From Taibaiella sp. (GTDB taxonomy: Bacteria > Bacteroidota > Bacteroidia > Chitinophagales > Chitinophagaceae), in the NCBI GenBank assembly GCA_016786705.1, contig JAEUVV010000010.1, positions 248,001 to 312,000 on the forward strand: 64,000 bases of DNA, given 5' to 3'. Both the position numbers and the translations under genes were made by a program. The notes under the pieces are model-generated. The model was not told the origin of the DNA. It was given only the letters and a program-made list of their open reading frames with translations, and did no database searches. Below are positions 17,189-25,052 of the stretch, piece after piece; position 1 is the first letter of the stretch; the number at the start of each line of letters is the position of its first letter.

Positions 17189-18094
17189 ATGTATATACAC
17201 CCCGTGTACTCCTGGTCTTTTGTGGCCATTAGTATATTGCTTACCTATTTCTTTGTCAAAAGAATGAACAGAAAAGGATGTGCTACCTTCGCTTACGTAG
17301 GTGCGGCAATTTTTTGCATTAACCTCTTTGCCCTATTTTCCTGGATGTTCATGATAGGTAGTTGCAGGGATATCTATAAAGTAATCAGTTCTGGCCGCCA
17401 ATATACAGCAACAGTGATCAGCTACACAACAGAGGAGCATTATGACTCCGAAGATCACCGTTACTATACCATGCATACCCCAACAGTACAATTCAGGACA
17501 ACCTCCGGGGAGCTGATCACCAAACAACTGAAATTCTCTACTTCTCATATTGAAGTCGGAGACACCTACAAGGTCAATTACGATGCTGCAAGCGGCGAGG
17601 TGATCACTCTTGGCTTTACAATGGTCATAAAATTCATAGGCTCCTTTATTTTCTGCTTTATACTTACTTTCCTGCTCGCAGGCATGATCCGTTATGTCCT
17701 GGGCTGGCCTATGGAACCTTACTTCGCGCTTATGGCTAAAATTGGCTTCCACTTTTTTATACCCTTCCTGATGATCGGTTTTGATGCCTTACTCATCTAT
17801 GCCATATTTTATGGGAATGAGGTCCCGGGCTGGGCTACTGCTATACTTGTATTTTTCATCATCGTATTGAGCCTCTCCGTCTGGGGCTATATAAAAATGA
17901 TGATCAGCAAAGGAACACCAGTCATGCGCCGCACAGGACCGGGCCAATGGAGCGGAGACTGGGTAGAAAAGAAAAGCCTGGTAAAAGAAAGAAACGTTCA
18001 GGAGCAACCAACCCGGACAGCCAATAAAAAAATTGTGCCCTTTACGGGCACAATTGCAAACATCATTATCAACAACAATTTATTGGTATTTTAA
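17189..18094 (+). CDS. DUF3592 domain membrane protein
   Basis: 301 residues. Two N-terminal membrane helices, then a soluble DUF3592-like beta domain at about residues 65-150 (TATVISYTTEEHY ... PTVQFRTTSGELIT ... VGDTYKVNYD), then three or four more helices up to about residue 250. The final ~25 residues are encoded over the terminator hairpin of the convergent porin gene and overlap its stop by four bases, so this tail is probably unconserved. Promoter features match those of the T9SS gene upstream. Role unknown. Confidence 0.75.
   Translation: MYIHPVYSWSFVAISILLTYFFVKRMNRKGCATFAYVGAAIFCINLFALFSWMFMIGSCRDIYKVISSGRQYTATVISYTTEEHYDSEDHRYYTMHTPTVQFRTTSGELITKQLKFSTSHIEVGDTYKVNYDAASGEVITLGFTMVIKFIGSFIFCFILTFLLAGMIRYVLGWPMEPYFALMAKIGFHFFIPFLMIGFDALLIYAIFYGNEVPGWATAILVFFIIVLSLSVWGYIKMMISKGTPVMRRTGPGQWSGDWVEKKSLVKERNVQEQPTRTANKKIVPFTGTIANIIINNNLLVF
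18031..18055 (-). terminator. Porin terminator, inside the 3' end of the DUF3592 gene
   Basis: Perfect 10-bp stem AATTGTGCCC / GGGCACAATT with a 5-base loop; on the minus strand it runs into TTTTTATT. It serves the convergent porin gene but lies within the plus-strand coding region. Confidence 0.8.
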
Positions 18095-19437
18095 AAGCTG
18101 AACTGGGCACGGCAGGTAAAATTATCATCTTTAAGGTCCTTATCCAGGCCGTTTAAAGTCGTTTTTTCATTCATAGGGTGCTCATACCAGAAGGTCATTT
18201 TAAAGTTGGGGGAAACGTAGTAAACATAACCCGCGCCAAATGTATTGTAACGGATGTCCGCAGCCGTTATATTTTTCTTTGTTCCGATATCCGTTCCGGC
18301 AACTTTCGTATTGGGATCATACCAGTCATATTTTAATACTGCCTGGTGCTTAGGCGAGCCTAAATGCTGGAGCAAATAAAAATAAGCGCCATTAAAATTC
18401 CTCACCGCCAGGGGGCCCGGAATTCCGGCAGCTGTCACCGGGTAAGTACCTGGTGTTACCGAGCTGCTTAAAGTAGAGGTCTGCTGCCCCATGATATATT
18501 CCGCTCTGAATTCGGTAACTCCTTTCCTGTTCGGGATCTGCAATTGCGCGTCCGCGCCGTAATAACGCCTGGGTAGCACTTTACCGTTTACAGAAGCTGT
18601 ACTGTCCGGTTCCATGTAATCATTGGCATAATGATAATAAGTATTATTCTGGCTCTCTAAACCACCGTGCAGGTAACTGATACCTGCAGAGAAAAGCATC
18701 CTGGTGCCCGGGATACCGATTTTCCGGAAAGATAATTTAGAAACCAGGTCTTTGTAACTGTCAAACTCCTGTGTACCGGTTAAACCCTGCCCGTTATACA
18801 GGCCCACATCCAGGCCCAGCCATTTAAGCTTAGACTCCTTCTTCCTCGGCGCGAAGGAGATCATCGCTCCCAAATCCCGCTCCGTATTCATTAAAATCTG
18901 CGACATCCTGCCGCGTTCCGGAGTTTCCCGGTTTACAGATGAATACAATAGTTCGAAACCGAAAGGTCTTGCCATTATCCCTGCTGAAAAGTGAAATAAC
19001 TCCAATTTATTTTCATAAAAACGCCCCCAGCAATCCCTTACATTCATACCTCTTTCCGTACCGTCAAACTGCACCACGAAATAAGTCATCGGTTTCCCCG
19101 AAGCTGTATAACCTGTATAATCCATACGGATACGACCGCGGCGCATCCGGAACCGGCTGTTGGAATTGGCCGCGAAATCCCCGCCATTATAGCTGGCTGC
19201 CCCTCTTTCCTGTATCCATTGATATTGGGGTTGTATATAACCGGAGAAACTGATATTACCGAATTTTGTAGCAACGGAGAGCATGCGCTTACCCATTGCG
19301 GTTGAAGTATCGATCATATCGGTCAACAATTCGGTACTCATATTGCGTTTAGGTAAGGGATCCAGTTTAGTTTCCTGTGCATAGGCCCCGGAAAAAGCAA
19401 GCACGGCCACAGCAACCGTAAGGAACATTTTGTTCAT
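18091..19437 (-). CDS. Outer-membrane porin, OprP/phosphate-selective type
   Basis: 448 residues. A signal peptide (MNKMFLTVAVAVLAFSGAYAQ) is followed by a beta-barrel with alternating aromatic strands: SFSGYIQPQYQWIQERG near residue 65, FRMRRGRIRMDYTGY and a C-terminal strand ending in Phe (NFTCRAQFSF) as expected for insertion by Bam. The pattern fits the porin O/P family. Substrate specificity is not readable. Transcribed divergently from polA. Confidence 0.82.
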   Translation of the reverse strand: MNKMFLTVAVAVLAFSGAYAQETKLDPLPKRNMSTELLTDMIDTSTAMGKRMLSVATKFGNISFSGYIQPQYQWIQERGAASYNGGDFAANSNSRFRMRRGRIRMDYTGYTASGKPMTYFVVQFDGTERGMNVRDCWGRFYENKLELFHFSAGIMARPFGFELLYSSVNRETPERGRMSQILMNTERDLGAMISFAPRKKESKLKWLGLDVGLYNGQGLTGTQEFDSYKDLVSKLSFRKIGIPGTRMLFSAGISYLHGGLESQNNTYYHYANDYMEPDSTASVNGKVLPRRYYGADAQLQIPNRKGVTEFRAEYIMGQQTSTLSSSVTPGTYPVTAAGIPGPLAVRNFNGAYFYLLQHLGSPKHQAVLKYDWYDPNTKVAGTDIGTKKNITAADIRYNTFGAGYVYYVSPNFKMTFWYEHPMNEKTTLNGLDKDLKDDNFTCRAQFSF

Positions 19438-19467
19438 AAAAACTTAACTATTTTTTAAAATAAAACG

Positions 19468-19475
19468 CAAATGTA
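19468..19475 (-). promoter_or_regulatory. -7 element for the porin gene
   Basis: The minus strand reads TACATTTG, a full TAnnTTTG match, 30 bases before the porin ATG. Confidence 0.55.
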
Positions 19476-19551
19476 TCATTGCCATTTATCTCCGCCCTCA
19501 TCTCCATATTAATTATTAATTATAAGGATTTTTAGTTTAGCAGCTATAAAG

Positions 19552-19559
19552 TATCTTCG
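19552..19559 (+). promoter_or_regulatory. Possible -7 element for polA
   Basis: TATCTTCG, one mismatch to TAnnTTTG, ends only four bases before the polA ATG, which would give an almost leaderless message. Uncertain. Confidence 0.3.
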
Positions 19560-19563
19560 CAGG

Positions 19564-22368
19564 ATGAAAAAAGTATTTCTCTTAGATGCCTTTGCATTAA
19601 TATTCCGGGCTTATTACGCCCTGATCAGAAATCCTAGAATTACTTCTACCGGAAAAAATACCAATGCTCAATTCGGGTTTACCAATACCCTGCTTGACCT
19701 TATCAATAAACATAAACCTACGCATATCGCGGTCTGCTTCGACACACCCGGTGATACTGAGCGGCATGTGGACTTCGCGGAGTATAAAGCAAACCGCCAG
19801 GAAGCCCCAGAAGACCTGCTGGCAGCCATCCCAGATATCAAAAAGATCATAGAAGGTTTTAATATCCCCATTATTGAAAGTAAGGGTTATGAAGCGGATG
19901 ATGTGATCGGCACCCTGGCCTGGCAGGCTGCCGCCGAGGGCTTTGAGGTGTACATGGTAACGCCGGATAAGGATTACGGGCAACTGGTATGCAAAGAGAA
20001 TGTTTTCATTTTCAAACCACCTGCATTTGGTAATAAAGAAGAAATCATGGACGGTGAGAAAGTATGTGCCAAATGGGACATTAAACGTTGCGAGCAGGTA
20101 ATCGATATCTTAGGGCTCATGGGCGATGCGGTAGACAATATCCCGGGTATTGCCGGGGTAGGAGAAAAAACGGCGGCCAAACTCCTTAAAGAATATGACA
20201 CTTTAGAAAACGTACTGGCCAATGCCGACCAGATCAAAGGCGCTTTGGGCGAAAAGATCAGGGCCGGCCGTGAAAGCGCTATCCTTTCTAAAAAACTGGC
20301 GACCATTATAACTGATGTACCCGGGGTACAATTTCATGAAGGCGATTTTGAATTAAGCCCTATTGACGAAGCCAAACTGAGCGAGATCTTCAACGAACTG
20401 GAGTTCCGTACCATCGGTAGAAGACTTTTAGGCGAAAATTTCAAAGTAAATAATAACGAACCGGTACAAAAAGACCTGTTTGGTAATGAAGTAAGTACAG
20501 ACAAAAAGGAAAGTTCGGGCATTACTGCCACCCTGGAATTCCCCGAATACCAGACTGCCGCGAATACCCCTCATGAGTATAAGATCGTATCTGCGCTAGA
20601 GGAAATAGCGCAATTACTGGAGGACCTTTCTCAACATAAAGAGATCTGCTTCGACACAGAAACCACCGGTATTGATCCCAATGAAGCAGAACTGGTGGGT
20701 ATGAGTTTCAGCGTTGAAAAAGGCAAGGCTTATTATGTACCGGTACCGGAAGAAAAAGAAGCGGCTTACAAACTGGTACATGCCTTTGCGCCGCTGTTTG
20801 AAAACCCCGAGATTACCTGGATCGGGCAGAACATCAAATATGACATCATTGTACTCAAATGGTACAACCAGCAGCTCACAGGACCTATATTCGACACTAT
20901 GGTCGCGCACTATGTAGTGGAGCCGGAAGGCCGCCGTAATATGGACCTGCTGGCGCAGCAATACCTGAACTATGATCCTATTTCCATCACTACTTTAATT
21001 GGCAAGAAAGGAAAGGGACAGATCACTATGCGGGAAGCCCCGCTAAACGAGGTAGCGGAATATGCAGCCGAAGATGCGGATATAACGCTGCAGCTAAAAC
21101 ATAAATTCGAACCGATGCTCAAGGAAAAATCGGTAGAAAATGTTTTTTATAAAGCCGACAATCCCCTGGTGAAAGTATTGGCCAATATGGAATTCGAAGG
21201 CGTACGCATTGATGAAAATTTCCTGAATGAATATTCTAAAGTCCTGGAAGCGGATGCCAAAGTCTTTGAAGAAAATGTTTATGAAGCGGCCGGCGTTCGT
21301 TTTAACCTGGCCTCTCCGAAACAATTAGGAGAGGTGCTTTTTGAAAAATTAAAACTGGACCCTAAAGCCAAGAAAACAAAAACCGGTCAATATGCCACCG
21401 GCGAAGAAGTGCTTGCCAAGCTGGCTGCTGAGCATAAGATCGTGGATGATATACTGGGGTTCCGCGAGCTGACCAAACTAAGGAATACCTACCTGGATGC
21501 TTTACCCAATATGGTCAATCCTAAAACAGGCCGGGTACATACTTCTTACAGCCAAACCACGGCGATTACCGGCAGGCTGGCCAGTAATAATCCTAACCTT
21601 CAGAATATTCCGGTACGCTCCGACAGGGGCCGGGAAATAAGGAAGGCCTTTATCCCCAGAGATGAAAACCACATCCTGCTGAGTGCCGACTATTCCCAGA
21701 TCGAACTGCGGATCGTAGCAGCCATCAGCGGCGATAAAAACATGTGCGAAGCCTTTCAAAACGGGCATGATATCCATACCGCCACCGCTGCCAAAGTATA
21801 TGGTGTAGAACTTGCTGACGTTACAAAGGAGCAACGCTATAAAGCTAAAAGTGTCAACTTTGGTATTATTTACGGACAGGGTGCCTTTGGCCTTGCAGGC
21901 AATTTAGGGATCAGCAGAACAGAAGCAAAAGATATTATCGACAGCTACAAGACCGAGTTTGCCGGCATTACCGATTATATGACCGAGCGCGTAAAAATGG
22001 CACAGGACAATGGTTTCGCGGAAACAATCCTGGGCCGTAAAATATGGCTGAAAGATATCAAATCGGCTAACGCCGTGGTGCGCGGCTATGCCGAACGTGC
22101 CGCCATTAATGCGCCCATACAGGGTTCTGCCGCAGACATGATCAAACTGGCCATGATCAATATTGACCGGGCCATGAAAGAACAAAACTTCAAATCCCGT
22201 ATGATCCTCCAGGTGCATGATGAATTGATCTTTGATGTCTATAAGGAAGAGCAGGAAGCCGTAAAAGCGCTGATCATTGAGCTGATGAGCAATGCCTTGC
22301 CTTTACCTAATAATGTACCGGTAATAGCCGAAGCCGGCTTTGGCCAAAACTGGCTGGAAGCCCACTAA
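19564..22368 (+). CDS. polA: DNA polymerase I
   Basis: 934 residues, all three domains present. The 5' nuclease is at about 1-290 (LDAFALIFRAYYAL, DKDYGQL, GIAGVGEKTA). The 3'-5' proofreading domain at about 335-520 keeps the DTE motif (D364, E366), so proofreading should be active, unlike in some PolA homologues. The polymerase at about 560-934 has motif A DYSQIELR (D709), motif B region KSVNFGIIYG and motif C VHDELIFD (D886). It fills gaps after Okazaki fragment processing and in excision repair. Monocistronic. Confidence 0.97.
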   Translation: MKKVFLLDAFALIFRAYYALIRNPRITSTGKNTNAQFGFTNTLLDLINKHKPTHIAVCFDTPGDTERHVDFAEYKANRQEAPEDLLAAIPDIKKIIEGFNIPIIESKGYEADDVIGTLAWQAAAEGFEVYMVTPDKDYGQLVCKENVFIFKPPAFGNKEEIMDGEKVCAKWDIKRCEQVIDILGLMGDAVDNIPGIAGVGEKTAAKLLKEYDTLENVLANADQIKGALGEKIRAGRESAILSKKLATIITDVPGVQFHEGDFELSPIDEAKLSEIFNELEFRTIGRRLLGENFKVNNNEPVQKDLFGNEVSTDKKESSGITATLEFPEYQTAANTPHEYKIVSALEEIAQLLEDLSQHKEICFDTETTGIDPNEAELVGMSFSVEKGKAYYVPVPEEKEAAYKLVHAFAPLFENPEITWIGQNIKYDIIVLKWYNQQLTGPIFDTMVAHYVVEPEGRRNMDLLAQQYLNYDPISITTLIGKKGKGQITMREAPLNEVAEYAAEDADITLQLKHKFEPMLKEKSVENVFYKADNPLVKVLANMEFEGVRIDENFLNEYSKVLEADAKVFEENVYEAAGVRFNLASPKQLGEVLFEKLKLDPKAKKTKTGQYATGEEVLAKLAAEHKIVDDILGFRELTKLRNTYLDALPNMVNPKTGRVHTSYSQTTAITGRLASNNPNLQNIPVRSDRGREIRKAFIPRDENHILLSADYSQIELRIVAAISGDKNMCEAFQNGHDIHTATAAKVYGVELADVTKEQRYKAKSVNFGIIYGQGAFGLAGNLGISRTEAKDIIDSYKTEFAGITDYMTERVKMAQDNGFAETILGRKIWLKDIKSANAVVRGYAERAAINAPIQGSAADMIKLAMINIDRAMKEQNFKSRMILQVHDELIFDVYKEEQEAVKALIIELMSNALPLPNNVPVIAEAGFGQNWLEAH

Positions 22369-22380
22369 TTATAATCTTAG

Positions 22381-22418
22381 CACTGCGCTTCGTTAAAAGA
22401 ATTTAACGAAGCGCAGTG
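22381..22418 (+). terminator. Long perfect hairpin after polA, lacking a T tract
   Basis: A 17-bp perfect stem (starts CACTGCGCTTCG) with an AGAA tetraloop begins 13 bases after the polA stop. No run of T follows, so it may stabilise the 3' end or end transcription by another route. Confidence 0.6.
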
Positions 22419-22477
22419 TCATTATATAAACATTTCTAAAATTTAAAGAATGACAATCTCCGCATCTCCTTAATCTT

Positions 22478-22485
22478 TACCTTTG
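22478..22485 (+). promoter_or_regulatory. -7 element for the small unknown gene at 22537
   Basis: TACCTTTG, a full match, 51 bases before the ATG at 22537. It lies inside the longer possible frame beginning at 22483, which argues for the later start. Confidence 0.6.
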
Positions 22486-22536
22486 CCCTCTCTTAATTGC
22501 ACATTAGTATATTTTAATAGATACAGCATACAGGTT

Positions 22537-22824
22537 ATGACACAGACAAAAATTAACCGCCCTGAAGACATAGACCGGATCAATACTTTCTATGCCCGTT
22601 TGAATAGCTATGACAACCATACCCTTATTGACGCGTACAATACAGAGAAGCGTGTCGTGGGTGTACACGCGCAAACACTATATTTGATAGCTATGAATGA
22701 AGCTTTCCTGGATCGCTTTGGCAAAAGCCCGGTTAGCATTAACGAGGAAAGCCAGGTAAGTATAAGTGGCCCTATCTATTACATAGACCACCTGCAAACC
22801 TTTGACTGGTTTAATAAGAACTAA
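22537..22824 (+). CDS. Small unknown protein
   Basis: 95 residues from the ATG at 22537; an upstream in-frame start at 22483 would overlap the promoter. No family recognised. It is soluble and mildly acidic, with no signal, cysteine motif or membrane helix, and ends LQTFDWFNKN. It begins MTQTKINRPEDIDRINTFY, suggestive of a helical start. Single gene with its own promoter. Confidence 0.6.
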   Translation: MTQTKINRPEDIDRINTFYARLNSYDNHTLIDAYNTEKRVVGVHAQTLYLIAMNEAFLDRFGKSPVSINEESQVSISGPIYYIDHLQTFDWFNKN

Positions 22825-22840
22825 ATAAATGACGGTACTG

Positions 22841-22872
22841 GTGTCACATTGAGCCTGTCGAAATGCGGCACC
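22841..22872. repeat. Possible interspersed-repeat remnant
   Basis: The sequence GTGTCACATTGAGCCTGTCG and the following AAATGCGGCACC resemble a short intergenic element (a TTCGACAGGCTCA-type core) that I recall from many bacterial genomes. Its ends (GGTGTC / GGCACC) are weakly inverted. Only one copy is in the window, so repeat status is not shown here. Confidence 0.3.
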
Positions 22873-22890
22873 AATTTATACTTATCATTT

Positions 22891-24054
22891 TCACTTAATA
22901 CCTTTTCCTACCCATGCACCACTGGCAAAACAGGCCTGCAAGAGATACCCGCCCGTAGGAGCATCCCAGTCCAGCATCTCTCCGCAGCAATAAATACCGG
23001 GGAATTGTTTCAATGACAAATCATGGTTTACGGCTTCAAAAGGTACCCCCCCTACTGTCGAGATCGCCTCTTCAACCGGCCGCAAAGCCTTAAGCTCAAA
23101 AGGAATTTCCTTAAGGAAACGACTCAGAACATTTAAATCCAGGAACTCTTCTTTCTTCAATTTGTATTTGATATAAGCGATTAGTGGTTTTGCTATCTTC
23201 AATTGCTTTAAGCCTTCTGTAGGATTTCTTGCCTGCTTTAACAGGGCGATTATTTTTTCCGCTTCGAAACCCGGCTTGGCATCTATCCGTAATTGATGAT
23301 TACCTTTTCTGAATGCGCCGTTCAGGTAAAAAACCGGGGCACCTTCAAACCCATATTCTGTAAGTACTATTTCCCCATACTTTTCTTGCGCTCCCAAATA
23401 GCATTTGATATGTTTGATAGGCTGCCCCTGGAATAACGTAACCGTTTCCGGCAGATCGATCTCAAAACCGGCATTACTGGCTGCAAATGGAAGGGTGTCA
23501 ATTCCTTTCTCCCTAAATAATGCGGACCATGCGCCGGTCGCGCCGGTCTTTGCCCAGGAAGCGCCCCCTAATGCCAGTACCAGCTTATCATATCGGATCA
23601 CTTCTATATTGTCCCGCGATGATATGTGTACCGCATTGGCGTCAAAATCAACCATACGGCGCTCAAAATGAAAAGTAGCGCCCAGCTTTTTAAGATAATC
23701 CAGCCAGGCATTCAACACATCAATAGGTTTGATATGTGGCTGTGGAAATATTTTCCCGGAGGAACCTATATAAGTAGGGATACCTATTTTAGCAAGAAAG
23801 CGCACCAGTTCATCAACACCAAAAGCCTGCACCATTTCCCTGATCTCCTCCCGGTCATACATGGCCAGGAAAGCCTCCTGATCTATGCTATTGGAAAGAT
23901 TAAAACCACCATGCCCGGCCACCAGGAACTTTCTTCCTGCTGCTTTTTTCTGCTCATAAAACGTCACCTTATGGCCGGCTTCCAGCAAAAAGGTCCCGGC
24001 CATCAAAGCGGCCGGGCCGGTGCCGATAATCAATATACTTTTGGGCGATTTCAC
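22891..24054 (-). CDS. BaiN/YhiN (HI0933) family NAD(P)/FAD-dependent oxidoreductase
   Basis: 387 residues with a GTG start; no in-frame ATG exists upstream before a stop. The N-terminal FAD motif ILIIGTGPAALMAG is followed by AAGRKFLVAGHGGFNLSN, a family hallmark, and the C-terminal GIYCCGEMLDWDAPTGGYLLQ closes the FAD site. HI0933-type flavoproteins are widespread and mostly uncharacterised; some members reduce bile-acid intermediates. The substrate here is unknown. It ends convergently with the small gene at 22537 and follows the RES toxin gene by 20 bases. Confidence 0.88.
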   Translation of the reverse strand: MKSPKSILIIGTGPAALMAGTFLLEAGHKVTFYEQKKAAGRKFLVAGHGGFNLSNSIDQEAFLAMYDREEIREMVQAFGVDELVRFLAKIGIPTYIGSSGKIFPQPHIKPIDVLNAWLDYLKKLGATFHFERRMVDFDANAVHISSRDNIEVIRYDKLVLALGGASWAKTGATGAWSALFREKGIDTLPFAASNAGFEIDLPETVTLFQGQPIKHIKCYLGAQEKYGEIVLTEYGFEGAPVFYLNGAFRKGNHQLRIDAKPGFEAEKIIALLKQARNPTEGLKQLKIAKPLIAYIKYKLKKEEFLDLNVLSRFLKEIPFELKALRPVEEAISTVGGVPFEAVNHDLSLKQFPGIYCCGEMLDWDAPTGGYLLQACFASGAWVGKGIK

Positions 24055-24074
24055 TATCTGGCAGAATTTAGCAA

Positions 24075-24527
24075 TTACAGTAAACGACTATCCCAAACAA
24101 ACAGTTCCGTTTCTTTGATCTTAACTTTTGAAGCAAAATCTGGGTGGCGCGTATTAATGATATAATTAGCCTCCCTTGGCAATACGGCCGATGGTACTTT
24201 GAGCAGCAGTGTTTTCTGCGATTGATACCATGCCGAACCCAATGCCTGTAGCTCGGGGTAGCTTTGTATCGACTTCCAGTTGGCCGGCAATTGATCCAGG
24301 TCGATCGTGGTAATATCTTTAGGCCCGGCTTTAACTTCTATAATGAGCAATTTATAGGTCTGGTCTACCCTTATACCCGAGCGATGCACGACCAACTCTA
24401 AGGTCGCCAGGGAGGCTGTACTACCGGTATAGATCACGAACTCATCGGTCCGGTTCCAGCGGTTAGCCGCACCGGATGCCACTAGAGCATTGGCATACTG
24501 TGCTTTCCTGATATTATATAAAAGCAT
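24075..24527 (-). CDS. RES-domain toxin (NAD+-depleting family)
   Basis: 150 residues from ATG 24525-24527; a GTG at 24533 overlapping the antitoxin stop is the other option. The RES pattern is visible: an N-terminal arginine region (LLYNIRKAQYANAL, NRWN), a YTGSTASLATLELVVHR segment with the glutamate, and a C-terminal LLKVPSAVLPREANYIINT followed by HPDF. Characterised members break down NAD+ and arrest growth. The antitoxin gene abuts upstream, so this is a type II toxin-antitoxin pair. Confidence 0.88.
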   Translation of the reverse strand: MLLYNIRKAQYANALVASGAANRWNRTDEFVIYTGSTASLATLELVVHRSGIRVDQTYKLLIIEVKAGPKDITTIDLDQLPANWKSIQSYPELQALGSAWYQSQKTLLLKVPSAVLPREANYIINTRHPDFASKVKIKETELFVWDSRLL

Positions 24528-24532
24528 AGCCA

Positions 24533-24970
24533 CTAAACGTTTTCACCATATTCCATGGCCGTAAGCCGGTTGTCAATTAGGCGGATACCAGAAATAGTAT
24601 CCATAAAATCCATAGGGGCCTTTTCGTCCAGGAAATAATTGGGGGTGGACAGCCATTGCTCGAAAACAGCAGTAGCGCCAAAAACACTTATACCATGCTT
24701 AAATAATGATAAAATAGAAATGATGTGCTCTTTGGTATTGTCTTTTAAACCGGCATCTTTAGAACGATAATTGCGGAGGGTACGCGGTGTAATATTCAGC
24801 CAATTGGAAATAATAGTGTCATTCAGCGTTACCAGCTCATCCATTAATTCAATGTAAGTATTGTCCACCTTGTTTTTGGAAAGATAAAAGTATACACTGC
24901 CCGGCTCATTCACCGTAGGTAAATCTTTCATGATTTTATTATATCCTTTATCGGGAGCTGCACTTTTCAT
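24533..24970 (-). CDS. Xre/MbcA/ParS-type antitoxin
   Basis: 145 residues from ATG 24968-24970; the frame stays open to 25030, but that start would lie upstream of the promoter. The central part is an Xre-like helix-turn-helix (DTIISNWLNITPRTLRNYRS), and the C-terminal part is the DUF2384-type toxin-binding domain (FGATAVFEQWLSTPNYFLD, PMDFMDTISGIRLIDNRL). It should neutralise the adjacent RES toxin and repress the operon. An inverted repeat TTCCG-N8-CGGAA overlaps the promoter region. Confidence 0.88.
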   Translation of the reverse strand: MKSAAPDKGYNKIMKDLPTVNEPGSVYFYLSKNKVDNTYIELMDELVTLNDTIISNWLNITPRTLRNYRSKDAGLKDNTKEHIISILSLFKHGISVFGATAVFEQWLSTPNYFLDEKAPMDFMDTISGIRLIDNRLTAMEYGENV

Positions 24971-24986
24971 AACACCATCTTTATTA

Positions 24987-25019
24987 CAAATATAGCATTT
25001 TTTCCGAACAAAAACGGAA
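24987..25019 (-). promoter_or_regulatory. Toxin-antitoxin promoter with overlapping inverted repeat
   Basis: The minus strand has TATATTTG (24987-24994), a full -7 match, 17 bases before the antitoxin ATG. Inverted repeat TTCCG / CGGAA at 25002-25019 sits where the -33 element should be, a likely site for autorepression by the antitoxin. Confidence 0.6.
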
Positions 25020-25052
25020 CTTTTTCCCAAAATAAATACAAAGTAATGCCGG

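Noticed and set aside
18031..18094. Frameshift at the end of the DUF3592 gene
   Set aside because: The odd C-terminal tail is explained by readthrough over a convergent terminator; no other frame offers a better continuation.
22483..22536. Longer N-terminus for the small gene at 22537
   Set aside because: It would place a full TAnnTTTG promoter element inside the coding region.
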